A stretch of DNA of 10,715 bases from Candidatus Altarchaeota archaeon (GCA_016935655.1 JAFGQM010000025.1:1-10715); one strand, 5' to 3'. Counted from the first letter of the stretch, positions 1 through 5,763 are shown. Notes: generated by a model from the letters alone, not told the origin. Numbers and translations are program-made.

Positions 1-62
1 GGAGAGTTAGCTGCACGATTTTTTGCTGCGGTCATTCTTCCGCCTCTTGAATTTTTAGCCAT
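1..62 (-). CDS. 5' end of an unknown basic protein (runs off the left edge)
   Basis: The reverse strand opens with ATG at 62 and reads MAKNSRGGRMTAAKNRAANS before leaving the window, so only about 20 codons are visible. The start is well supported. A good Shine-Dalgarno motif (TAAGGAGA, 71-78) lies 8 bases upstream, and a TATA-like element (105-113) lies further up at a distance that would give a leader of roughly 20 bases. The visible N-terminus is basic, rich in Lys, Arg, Ala and Asn, with no membrane segment or signal peptide; it looks like a disordered tail. I do not recognise the family, and the fragment is too short to assign a function. It faces away from the genes to its right. Confidence 0.6.
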   Translation of the reverse strand, partial: MAKNSRGGRMTAAKNRAANS

Positions 63-104
63 AGTTTTTGTCTCCTTAGTATAGGAGGAAATTACTTATT
101 CCCC

Positions 105-113
105 CATATATTA
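105..113 (-). promoter_or_regulatory. TATA box for the left-edge gene
   Basis: The reverse strand reads TAATATATG. It is about 43 bases upstream of the ATG at 62. With an archaeal start site near 84, this leaves room for the Shine-Dalgarno at 71-78, so this gene appears leadered, unlike most others here. Confidence 0.45.
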
Positions 114-119
114 GAAGTT

Positions 120-250
120 TGGTCTATAAAAACGTATAACTTAACTAAAAAAGTTATATTAATTAGATTAATCATAGGAAAATATTATATTAATTATATA
201 AGTTTCAGAACAATAAAGTAATGCAATCGATTAAATTTAAGTTCTAATTC
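120..250. repeat. AT-rich intergenic stretch with an inverted repeat and a direct repeat
   Basis: A strongly AT-rich block separates the leftward gene from the rightward ones. It contains a perfect inverted repeat, TATAACTT (135-142) and AAGTTATA (151-158), with an 8-base loop. It also contains a 12-base direct repeat, TTATATTAATTA, at 154-165 and 185-196, 31 bases apart start to start. The right arm of the inverted repeat overlaps the first copy of the direct repeat. A regulator-binding or structural role is possible, but base composition alone makes such matches more likely than usual. Confidence 0.5.
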
Positions 251-259
251 CTGCCGATT

Positions 260-373
260 ATGGACAGTATGAAGAACAACGCCAGGCGGATCCGCTTGAG
301 CCTTTCTTGGGAGGGGCGTCTAGAGAATGTTTATAAAGGAATAAGCTTATACCTAGATAAACGCCATATCTAA
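260..373 (+). CDS. Possible 37-aa small protein upstream of the SUKH gene
   Basis: An ATG at 260 opens 37 codons ending in TAA at 371-373, with one base before the ATG of the next gene at 375. The peptide begins MDSMKNNARRIRLSLSW and ends YLDKRHI; the first half is basic and the second half aromatic and amphipathic, with no membrane segment. In favour: a TATA-like TTAAATTTAA (231-240) is centred about 25 bases upstream, the leaderless spacing seen elsewhere here, and the junction to the next gene is operon-like. Against: the peptide is short, unrecognised, and overlaps the boxes (330-337, 346-353) that could drive the SUKH gene. It may be chance. Confidence 0.28.
   Translation: MDSMKNNARRIRLSLSWEGRLENVYKGISLYLDKRHI
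330..353 (+). promoter_or_regulatory. Candidate TATA boxes for the SUKH gene
   Basis: Two AT boxes precede the ATG at 375: TTTATAAA (330-337), giving a short leader, and CTTATACC (346-353), centred about 25 bases upstream for a leaderless message. Which one is used cannot be decided from sequence. Confidence 0.4.
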
Positions 374-374
374 G

Positions 375-851
375 ATGAGCAAGAAGGATACAATCCTGGC
401 TGTGATTAAGGAAATCCGAGCCTTAGAAACGAAGTATGGTGAAGACTTGGTTGCCCCAGCGACCGACAAGCAGATAGCAAAACTCAAGCAAGAAACCCTC
501 AAGAAATTGAAATTTAAGATCCCGCCTGATTATGAAGCTTTTTTAAAGATATGTAACGGTCTCTGCTTCAACGGGCTAACGGTATTTGGCACTGAGAAGG
601 TAAAGAAGGACTGATATACCGTGATCGTACAAGCTTTCGTGGAAGAGAACGAGGGCTACAAGATCGACTGGAAGGGCGGTAAGGAGGAGGATTTGGTAGT
701 TTTTGGCACTGGTAATGAGTCATTCCTGGTGTACGACCCAACTACGAACAAATATCAGCATCGAGATGAGATGTTGAGTAACATTTTAGAATCCTACGAC
801 AGTTTTGAGGAACTATTCCTAGGTGTCGTAAAAGATGAGAGCATACTCTAA
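375..851 (+). pseudogene. SUKH (SMI1/KNR4, YrhA-like) protein interrupted by an in-frame TGA
   Basis: The reading frame from ATG 375 stops at TGA 612-614 after 79 residues, but the same frame continues without a base shift to TAA 849-851. Ignoring the TGA gives 158 positions, a usual SUKH length. The first part has the family core (IPPDYEAFLKICNG, then FNGLTVFGT, residues 49-73). The second part continues the fold with EENEGYKIDW, LVVFGTGNESFLVYD and a C-terminal SFEELF helix. SUKH proteins are known in bacteria as immunity proteins of polymorphic toxins and contact-dependent systems and in yeast as Smi1/Knr4; no toxin is visible beside this one. Alternatively the distal half is translated separately from GTG 621, where GAAGGA (605-610) could serve as a distant ribosome site. 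TGA is a true stop for four intact genes here, so simple recoding is unlikely. A nonsense mutation or base-call error is the simplest reading. Confidence 0.7.
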
Positions 852-892
852 GCTCTAGAAAAGGCTTTTCTTCGATTAAACCTAGACTTATC

Positions 893-1576
893 ATGGCCAA
901 GATAAAGCCTAAGTTGGAGTATATTGTTATAATTGTGGTAGTCGCAATAGTGTTATTCGGGCTTTATGGTTGGTGGGCTTCTTCGACCTGCTGTGATGCT
1001 CCACCTTATGCTAGTGACCGAGGTATACAAAATTTTTTGAAAACTTTACCTCCTAGTGGTGATGGAGGAGCTGTAACGCCTCCTGAGTTCGGCAACGATT
1101 CTGAGATAGGGAAACCCTGCTCCTCAGACGCAGACTGCAAACTACCCTACTCATACGCCGTGATTTCCCGCTGCCCCTACCAAATCCGCTGTTCTGAGGA
1201 TGCCTGTGAGGTCTTCTGCCCATGGGATGAAATTGTAAGGCTGGACATCCAGGACAGTGTTCCCAAGTCGCTTTCCATACTAGGCGACCGCAGAATGATA
1301 TTCGCAGAGGGTGACAAAACGAACCAGACCGAGCTCTCCAAGGCTGAAGTCGACTCGCTGAAACAGTTCATTTTGGATAACGGCTTCTTTTCCTTAAATG
1401 AAAAATATGAGGGCACCCGATGTTGCGACTTCATAGCCGGCAACATCACTGTAATGATAGATGGAAGGACACATTCGGTCTACTGTTATAATGAATGCCC
1501 AGAACAATTCTCGAATATAGAAGAAAGGATAAAGAGCCTTTGGCCTTACGCGATAGAGTATTACGGATTTGCTTAG
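893..1576 (+). CDS. Membrane-anchored cysteine-rich extracellular protein
   Basis: This 227-aa protein has a short basic N-terminus (KIKPK) followed by one hydrophobic helix (about 9-29), so it is probably anchored with the rest outside. A CC pair follows (33-34), then a Pro/Gly linker, a cysteine cluster between 76 and 109 (C76, C82, C94, C100, C105, C109), and a globular C-terminal domain from about 112. That domain has an acidic helix (SKAEVDSLKQFI), a CC pair at 177-178, a strand pattern NITVMIDGRTHSVYC and a final CPEQF plus helix. It contains 12 cysteines, an even number that suits disulfide pairing outside the cell. The C-terminal domain looks like a small uncharacterised alpha/beta module; I cannot name it. 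A weak AT box (865-872) lies about 25 bases upstream. It resembles the proteins at 3242 and 9691 in architecture but has no CGDGxC motif. Confidence 0.85.
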   Translation: MAKIKPKLEYIVIIVVVAIVLFGLYGWWASSTCCDAPPYASDRGIQNFLKTLPPSGDGGAVTPPEFGNDSEIGKPCSSDADCKLPYSYAVISRCPYQIRCSEDACEVFCPWDEIVRLDIQDSVPKSLSILGDRRMIFAEGDKTNQTELSKAEVDSLKQFILDNGFFSLNEKYEGTRCCDFIAGNITVMIDGRTHSVYCYNECPEQFSNIEERIKSLWPYAIEYYGFA

Positions 1577-1661
1577 GGGTTCTCTTAAGCCAAAACTAGA
1601 GTTAAGTGGAATCTTATATCGACAGATTTCAGGGTGCGCGGGCCGAACCAAGAAGTTATCC

Positions 1662-1787
1662 TTATTTCACCCTGCTGTTCCATTTCGCCGTGGGCAGGTT
1701 CTCTATGCACACGCTGCATAGCGCATTATTCGTCGTAGTCATTGCCCGACCACAATTTGCACACGTACCATGCGTTTTTTTATCCAT
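1662..1787 (-). CDS. 41-aa zinc-ribbon microprotein
   Basis: The frame on the reverse strand is open further upstream, but the ATG at 1787 is the credible start. A TATA-like GTTTATATG (1839-1847) places a transcription start near 1815, and a weak AGGGGT lies just before the ATG. The product has two CxxC knuckles, CANC at residues 9-12 and CSVC at 24-27, separated by 11 residues, as in treble-clef or zinc-ribbon folds; the second ends in a short IENLPTAKW tail. One zinc ion is probably bound by the four cysteines. Such tiny zinc proteins are frequent in archaea and act as nucleic-acid or protein-binding modules, but the partner here is unknown. It stands alone, convergent with the gene ending at 1576 and downstream of the broken GNAT gene, which overlaps the upstream extension of the same frame. 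Confidence 0.65.
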   Translation of the reverse strand: MDKKTHGTCANCGRAMTTTNNALCSVCIENLPTAKWNSRVK

Positions 1788-1838
1788 TATTATTACCCCT
1801 AGAGTCCCAGAAATGATACAATCTATTGATGATGGACG

Positions 1839-1847
1839 CATATAAAC
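1839..1847 (-). promoter_or_regulatory. TATA box for the zinc-ribbon gene
   Basis: The reverse strand reads GTTTATATG, about 56 bases upstream of the ATG at 1787, predicting a leader of around 28 bases. This is the main evidence that the short frame is a real gene and starts at 1787. Confidence 0.5.
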
Positions 1848-1873
1848 TAGTTGCGCGCGCATAAGGCCGGATT

Positions 1874-2394
1874 CTAACTCCTCTTCTTGAGCTCTAGCCC
1901 AAGGTTCCCCGCCACCTTCTCGGCCAGAAAACCGCCCTCCTTCGAATAGGCCCAATAGAAAAGGACTGGTTTGATCTTCGTTTAGCCATCATCTTCCTGA
2001 CTGATCTCTCAAGCCCCTGCGACGCAAGGCCCTTCCTCCTGAACCCGGGGATGAGTACGGCGGAGCAAAGGTAGATGGCCTGCATGCTGCCATAGTCTAC
2101 TGTCTTCTGTATCGAGTCGAACAGCTGTTCCTCGTTGATTTTTTTCGAGATGAACAACTCCATCAATTCGGTTGTGCAGGGGAGGACCAGTGTCGACCCG
2201 ACGACCATATTATCCGACTTTATGATGTTGATGCACTCCGGACAGTCCCGCCAGAGCCACCGCGCGCGCTTCACGGTTATGTGAGCCTGCTCAGGGTCAT
2301 TCGCAGTCTTGAAGTAGCCCTCGGCTATCCTGCCGGTGGCCCTTCCGTCCTCCTCGTTTATCCCACCGCCGTCGCTGGAGAATGTTATTGCCAT
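1874..2394 (-). pseudogene. GNAT-family acetyltransferase with a one-base frameshift
   Basis: From ATG 2394 the reverse strand encodes a GNAT-like protein with strand-helix patterns (SDNMVVGSTLVLPCT; AIYLCSAVLIPGF) followed by the acetyl-CoA loop RRKGLA (about 119-124), the family's R/Q-x-x-G-x-G/A motif. After MMAKR (about residue 139) the frame becomes a run of Arg, Trp and Pro and stops at 1894. The alternative frame continues convincingly as KIKPVLFYWAYSKEGG and on to ...GLELKKRS, ending in TAG at 1874-1876. Adding one base near 1978-1984, for example a fourth A in the reverse-strand AAA, restores MMAKTKIKP and a 173-aa protein of normal GNAT length. The upstream N-terminal half is uncharacterised; the substrate cannot be inferred. 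Either a recent mutation or a consensus error is possible. A weak box (2411-2420) lies slightly close to the ATG. Confidence 0.8.
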
Positions 2395-2457
2395 ACCGTG
2401 GGTGGAGCAAGATTATACCCTGGATTGTGGATCGGCATTATCCAAAGTTTGAAACCC

Positions 2458-2694
2458 CTAATCACGATCGGTTATGACTGTGTATCCGGTCTCATCCACC
2501 ACATCCCTTATCGTATGCGGGGTCTGCATCTTCACGTCAAACACTATCGTCACAATCCCGGCTATCTCGTTTGCCTGGACGCCCTCTATGCCGCCTGCAG
2601 CGTTCCTTATCATGGCCTCGCAGCGTCTGGCATGACCACTCGTATACAGCCCATCCACCTTGAAGGTTATCTTGGAAAGCTTCTTCTGAGACAT
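2458..2694 (-). CDS. HMA-fold protein lacking the CxxC metal site
   Basis: This 78-aa protein has the heavy-metal-associated (HMA/ferredoxin-like) pattern: strand SKITFKVDGL, helix beginning SGHARRCEAMIRN, strand pair GVQANEIAGIVTIVFD, helix PHTIRDVVDE, and the closing GYTVI. In canonical HMA domains the first loop is GMTCxxC; here it reads GLYTSGHARR (15-24), so both ligand cysteines are replaced (S19, A22), leaving only C25 in the helix. Copper or other soft-metal chaperoning by the usual site is therefore unlikely. The start at 2694 is chosen because a box GCTTTTATCC (2715-2724, reverse strand) is centred about 25 bases upstream, and the frame upstream of it lies in the promoter region and antisense to the VOC gene. 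It may have been repurposed as a ligand-binding or interaction domain, or be decaying. Confidence 0.75.
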   Translation of the reverse strand: MSQKKLSKITFKVDGLYTSGHARRCEAMIRNAAGGIEGVQANEIAGIVTIVFDVKMQTPHTIRDVVDETGYTVITDRD

Positions 2695-2714
2695 GTGGTA
2701 AAATACCGGTTGTT

Positions 2715-2724
2715 GGATAAAAGC
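2715..2724 (-). promoter_or_regulatory. TATA box for the HMA-like gene
   Basis: The reverse strand reads GCTTTTATCC, centred about 25 bases before the ATG at 2694, which predicts a leaderless transcript. It forms one half of a divergent promoter with the box at 2752-2760. Confidence 0.5.
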
Positions 2725-2751
2725 ATTTTCTTCGGGTTCTAGACGAAGACC

Positions 2752-2760
2752 ATTTTTTAG
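2752..2760 (+). promoter_or_regulatory. TATA-like box for the VOC gene
   Basis: ATTTTTTAG is centred about 28 bases upstream of the ATG at 2784, with no Shine-Dalgarno between. The spacing fits leaderless or near-leaderless transcription. Confidence 0.4.
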
Positions 2761-2783
2761 CCTTTCGGTTCTATCATCCCAAG

Positions 2784-3221
2784 ATGACTGGAGAGATTTG
2801 CAATATAGAGATCCCTGTTCTGAACATAGAGAGGGCCAAAGAGTTCTACTCCCTGCTCTTCGGGTGGGAGGTGAAGACGTTCCCCATGATGAAGTACGCC
2901 AACTGGAAGGCAGGGAACATGACCGGCGCATTCAGTCAGGTCGGGAGGATAGAAGACAGCAAATCAAAGGTCATAGTCTATATGATGGTGGATGACATCG
3001 GCAAGAAACTGGACGAGATACAGACGGCCGGCGGGACTATAGTCAGGGGCAAGGTCGGCGTGCCGGGCTACGGCTGGACAGCGCAGTTCAAGGACGTCTT
3101 TGGCAACACCCTGGGCCTGTTCTGCAAAGAAGAACAGAAGCCCGAGAAGCACTTGATAGAAGCCCGGGTTGAGAAGCAGGGGATTACAGGGGACGATGTA
3201 GACTACTTCCCGGAGGTATGA
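2784..3221 (+). CDS. VOC-superfamily (glyoxalase-like) protein
   Basis: This 145-aa protein shows one vicinal-oxygen-chelate domain over residues 5-114. It has the opening strand CNIEIPVLNIERAKEFY, the FGWEV turn (26-30), the dimer-side strand VIVYMMVDDIGKKLDEI, the GGTIV turn, and the closing GYGWTAQFKDVFGNTLGLF. The order and spacing match the group often labelled lactoylglutathione lyase-like (COG3324 type), in which EIP and DxxGNxxGL are hallmarks. VOC enzymes use a divalent metal for isomerase, dioxygenase or resistance reactions; I see E9 where a ligand is commonly found, but the full metal site is not certain, so some members only bind ligands. A charged tail (115-145, ending DYFPEV) extends beyond the domain. 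It is divergent from the HMA-like gene and convergent with the 595-aa protein gene, only 20 bases away. Confidence 0.88.
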   Translation: MTGEICNIEIPVLNIERAKEFYSLLFGWEVKTFPMMKYANWKAGNMTGAFSQVGRIEDSKSKVIVYMMVDDIGKKLDEIQTAGGTIVRGKVGVPGYGWTAQFKDVFGNTLGLFCKEEQKPEKHLIEARVEKQGITGDDVDYFPEV

Positions 3222-3229
3222 ACTGACAT

Positions 3230-3241
3230 GGGTCAAGACCC
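3230..3241. terminator. GGGTC-AA-GACCC palindrome between convergent genes
   Basis: The 20 bases between two convergent stop codons hold GGGTC (3230-3234) and GACCC (3237-3241) around an AA centre. Five GC-rich pairs and a two-base centre make a poor RNA hairpin but a good dyad-symmetric site. A bidirectional termination or protein-binding role is possible; no U-rich tract follows on the plus strand. Confidence 0.3.
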
Positions 3242-5029
3242 TTAGAAGCTAGTCGGGCCGCGAACGAGCTCAAAATGGGCTTGTACACCGCCTTTTGTTA
3301 CGAAAGGCACATACTGGGCAAACCAACCAGCCGTGTACCACGGGAAGGCTATGTAGCTGTCATGGTCCTCCATCTGCCCCAATGGCTCCTGGTCGAAGTC
3401 TGAGTATAAGTAGAGCCATGTTGTCGTCCCAAGATGGTCGTGGTCATCCGATATCTCCGGGTTGTCCTCGTCCCAGGCAGAGACCTCGAAAAAGACGAAC
3501 GGGCCTTTGCCCGTATACCCCATGAACGGACCGCCTTCATCAGTATGTATCTTCCAGCCGTCAGCCGCATAATAGGCCCCGCTCTCTGGGAACCTGTAGA
3601 CTTTGTCATTGAGGTCCCTACCCCAGAAATTGGTGGCTACCCTTGCAGTTATCCATACCTCGCCAACATAGGAATCTCCAGTACTGGGCAGCCTGACGCT
3701 ATACAGATACGCACCCAACTCATAGTTTCGGCGGACCTTGACTCTATTTATCGAATACTTGACTGTCAGATCGCCTCCTTTGGCCTCGTACTTGTTTCTT
3801 GAAACTCCCCAGTCCTGCTGCTTCAAATGGACTGCATGGATTACACCTATGCGATCACTGCCTACACAAAGCTCATCCTCGAGGTCGTCCATCTTGTCAT
3901 CAAACTCGTCCTTTAGGGAGGCGGAATCCAATGCCATCGTGGCATCCTCCATGTACTCTTCCAGTTCATTGAACATCGCGGTGATCTGGCCGCCAAAGAG
4001 CAAGCTGTCGATTTCCTCTGCCACATAATCGATGCCGGGCATGTCGTCGTTGTCCATTGCCAGAACTGAGATGAACAATGCATCGCCCATGTCCTCTTCC
4101 TCCATCGAGAATATAGGGATCCGCTTCTTCAAGACGTCCCCGCTTTGCACAGGATACCAGTTCTCATAGGGCCAATCCACCTGCTGGAACTTGTCTCCTG
4201 TCCCCGTAGTCGTCACAAGCATGAGCTCGCCGGGGTCTATGGAGAGGTCCTTGTCATCGTGTATTCTAATCTCCTCTATGACGGCGACTATGTAGGTGTC
4301 ATAAACACCCTCTTGTTCCTCTTGGTCTTCCTCCTCTATCACGGGAAACTTGAGCTTTATATCCAAGTCAAGGAAGCACGTATTTTTGAAGCAGAACCTG
4401 CCGTTGTCGCAGCCGCAGTCGTTACAACAGTTGGAAAAATTCTCGGCAGGGTAGTTGCATCTTCCGTCCCCGCATATCTCAAATTTTAGGTTCTTGAGAT
4501 CCGTAAAGACGAGTCTTTTGCATACGCCCTCTACCAAAAACTCCCCCTGCGCGCAGCCACAGTCTCTCGGGCAGTTGGAAGAGTTCTCCTCTAGATAGCA
4601 AAGACCATCGCCACAGATGGCTGCTGGGAGGTGGTCTATCAGGGTCTCATTATCCAAACCCTGGGGAACCCCCCCCTCATCTGGCCGGGTGCTAGGCTCG
4701 TCACTCCCCCTCCCTTCAGCTCCTGACGTCTCTTCGCCCACCAAGACATTCGTTTGCCCATCGTCCATACCAACTCCGATACCAGAGGGAGCTTGGTTCT
4801 TGTCACTCAATCCGCTGTCGGAGATGGCAGTACACTCCAGGTTGGGTTCGTACTTGTCACATATGTGGTCGGCATTTTTGTCCAGGCAGTAAGAAGAGCC
4901 CAAATCGGTATATGTAGGCCTGCAAACGGTGTCCTTCTGGCATGTGTCATAAAGGTAGAATATCACTGCAAAGGCTATAATCAGCATTACGACTAAAACT
5001 GAAGTAAGGGCTAACAGGGCTGAGTTCAT
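3242..5029 (-). CDS. Large anchored surface protein with CGDGxC modules and duplicated C2-like domains
   Basis: This 595-aa protein starts with one hydrophobic helix (about 3-27) and is otherwise acidic and extracellular in character. Segment 30-66 has five cysteines and an EF-hand/thrombospondin-3-like loop, DKNADHICD (50-58). A low-complexity Gly/Ser/Asp linker (68-130) follows. Two cysteine modules, 138-159 and 185-207, each begin ICGDG(L/R)C and end with DCGC. An acidic run (EEEDQEEQE, 232-240) precedes two beta-rich domains (about 243-345 and 420-545) that align with each other: GELMLVT (267) with GEVWITA (456), and FISVLAMDNDD (319) with FFEVSAWDEDN (513). The clustered Asp residues resemble calcium-binding C2 loops. 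An acidic helix (352-386) links them. Total cysteines: 20. Function unknown; a calcium-dependent adhesin or envelope scaffold is my inference. A box at 5048-5057 suits leaderless transcription from 5029. Confidence 0.88.
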   Translation of the reverse strand: MNSALLALTSVLVVMLIIAFAVIFYLYDTCQKDTVCRPTYTDLGSSYCLDKNADHICDKYEPNLECTAISDSGLSDKNQAPSGIGVGMDDGQTNVLVGEETSGAEGRGSDEPSTRPDEGGVPQGLDNETLIDHLPAAICGDGLCYLEENSSNCPRDCGCAQGEFLVEGVCKRLVFTDLKNLKFEICGDGRCNYPAENFSNCCNDCGCDNGRFCFKNTCFLDLDIKLKFPVIEEEDQEEQEGVYDTYIVAVIEEIRIHDDKDLSIDPGELMLVTTTGTGDKFQQVDWPYENWYPVQSGDVLKKRIPIFSMEEEDMGDALFISVLAMDNDDMPGIDYVAEEIDSLLFGGQITAMFNELEEYMEDATMALDSASLKDEFDDKMDDLEDELCVGSDRIGVIHAVHLKQQDWGVSRNKYEAKGGDLTVKYSINRVKVRRNYELGAYLYSVRLPSTGDSYVGEVWITARVATNFWGRDLNDKVYRFPESGAYYAADGWKIHTDEGGPFMGYTGKGPFVFFEVSAWDEDNPEISDDHDHLGTTTWLYLYSDFDQEPLGQMEDHDSYIAFPWYTAGWFAQYVPFVTKGGVQAHFELVRGPTSF

Positions 5030-5047
5030 ATCCCTATTACCAGAGCG

Positions 5048-5057
5048 TATTTAAAAA
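5048..5057 (-). promoter_or_regulatory. TATA box for the 595-aa surface protein
   Basis: The reverse strand reads TTTTTAAATA, centred about 24 bases upstream of the ATG at 5029. It is part of a 92-base divergent promoter region shared with the gene at 5122. Confidence 0.45.
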
Positions 5058-5075
5058 CCTTTATAGCCGGATGCA

Positions 5076-5085
5076 TTTATTTTTA
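5076..5085 (+). promoter_or_regulatory. TATA box for the two-TM gene at 5122
   Basis: TTTATTTTTA is centred about 42 bases before the ATG at 5122, giving a short leader. A second box, TTATATCC (5101-5108), is too close to drive that start well. Their position argues against starting the protein at the in-frame ATG 5071, which would lie upstream of both. Confidence 0.4.
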
Positions 5086-5121
5086 TGCACCCATGGGCAA
5101 TTATATCCAACCAATCCCAAT

Positions 5122-5757
5122 ATGGCGAAAAAGACCGACGGTCCACTGAAACGGGAGATCGAGGAGATAAAAGAGGCGGTATTCCACTCAAAGGACCATC
5201 AAGATGAGTACGAGCAGAATAAGCAAAGGCTGCTTGACATGTCAGAGATAAGCGTAATCTTGGACACATACGATGACATCTTCTCCGACTTCGACCCAAG
5301 GACGTACTCGGAAAGGCAGCTATCGGAAGACTTCTTATCGGAAGCCAAAAGGATGAGCAAGGACAGGAGGGTTGGAAAAACAGATGGTGTGGAGCTGACA
5401 CTTTTGATCCCGAGTAAGCTTAAGGACCCAAAGGAAGAGTTAGTAATAGAAAAAAGATTGCACAGGCATTTTCAAAAGCACCATAATCTCTTACACAAGG
5501 ATGTTAGTAAAATCAAGAGAAGGGGGGCGCTGCTCGTTTTTTTCGGGATGCTGATGATTACGGTCGCGACTTTCATGTACCCTATGCACGGGGACAGTAT
5601 CCCGGCAACACTGCTTATCGTGATATTCGAGCCTGCTGGCTGGTTCACTATGTGGACGGGTATGGACCACATATTCCACACTTGGAACAATGAGAAGGAT
5701 GACTTGGACTTCTATGACAAGATGGCGAAATGCAAGATCTCCTTCCTGCCCTATTGA
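5122..5757 (+). CDS. Two-TM membrane protein with a conserved DFDPR motif, function unknown
   Basis: With the start at ATG 5122 the protein has 211 residues; an ATG 17 codons upstream would place the promoter inside the gene. Residues 8-40 are charged and probably helical or coiled-coil. The central cytosolic region contains ISVILDTYDDIFSDFDPR (43-60), YSERQLSEDF, and a short strand ELTLLIPSKL (91-100). A basic, His-rich helix (H114, H116, H120, H121, H125) leads into two membrane helices (about 134-153 and 161-179) joined by a short loop. The C-terminus WNNEKDDLDFYDKM is charged. The pattern YxDIFSDFDPR...EPAGWFT reminds me of a conserved but uncharacterised family in archaea and bacteria; this is memory, not a search. 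It lies 34 bases upstream of the beta-CASP gene on the same strand, which has its own box, so co-transcription is uncertain. Confidence 0.82.
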   Translation: MAKKTDGPLKREIEEIKEAVFHSKDHQDEYEQNKQRLLDMSEISVILDTYDDIFSDFDPRTYSERQLSEDFLSEAKRMSKDRRVGKTDGVELTLLIPSKLKDPKEELVIEKRLHRHFQKHHNLLHKDVSKIKRRGALLVFFGMLMITVATFMYPMHGDSIPATLLIVIFEPAGWFTMWTGMDHIFHTWNNEKDDLDFYDKMAKCKISFLPY

Positions 5758-5763
5758 AATGCA

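Noticed and set aside
612..614. Selenocysteine or tryptophan recoding of TGA
   Set aside because: TGA ends four intact genes in this window, Trp is encoded by TGG throughout, and I see no obvious downstream hairpin; recoding cannot be excluded but is not favoured.
1822..1835. TGATGA resembling a C box of a C/D guide RNA
   Set aside because: No matching D box (CTGA) lies within a suitable distance on the same strand, and the site is in the zinc-ribbon promoter region.
1606..1845. A plus-strand 79-codon frame between the cysteine-rich protein and the GNAT gene
   Set aside because: It is antisense to the zinc-ribbon gene and its promoter, has no upstream box or ribosome site, and reads as a shadow.
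1853..1860. GCGCGCGC alternating run as a possible Z-DNA element or mark
   Set aside because: The same word occurs again inside genes (around 2259 and 9319), so it is probably not a specific signal.
1788..1955. Long N-terminal extension of the zinc-ribbon frame (MGLFEGGRF...)
   Set aside because: It overlaps the true C-terminal end of the frameshifted GNAT gene in the wrong frame and lies across the TATA box; only the part from 1787 is credible.
2695..2931. N-terminal extension of the HMA-like frame
   Set aside because: It is Ser/Arg/Trp-rich, antisense to the VOC gene, and includes the promoter; the ATG at 2694 gives the complete HMA fold.
3434..4892. Several plus-strand frames opposite the 595-aa gene
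   Set aside because: They are antisense shadows with no recognisable motifs; the reverse-strand protein has clear domain and cysteine patterns.
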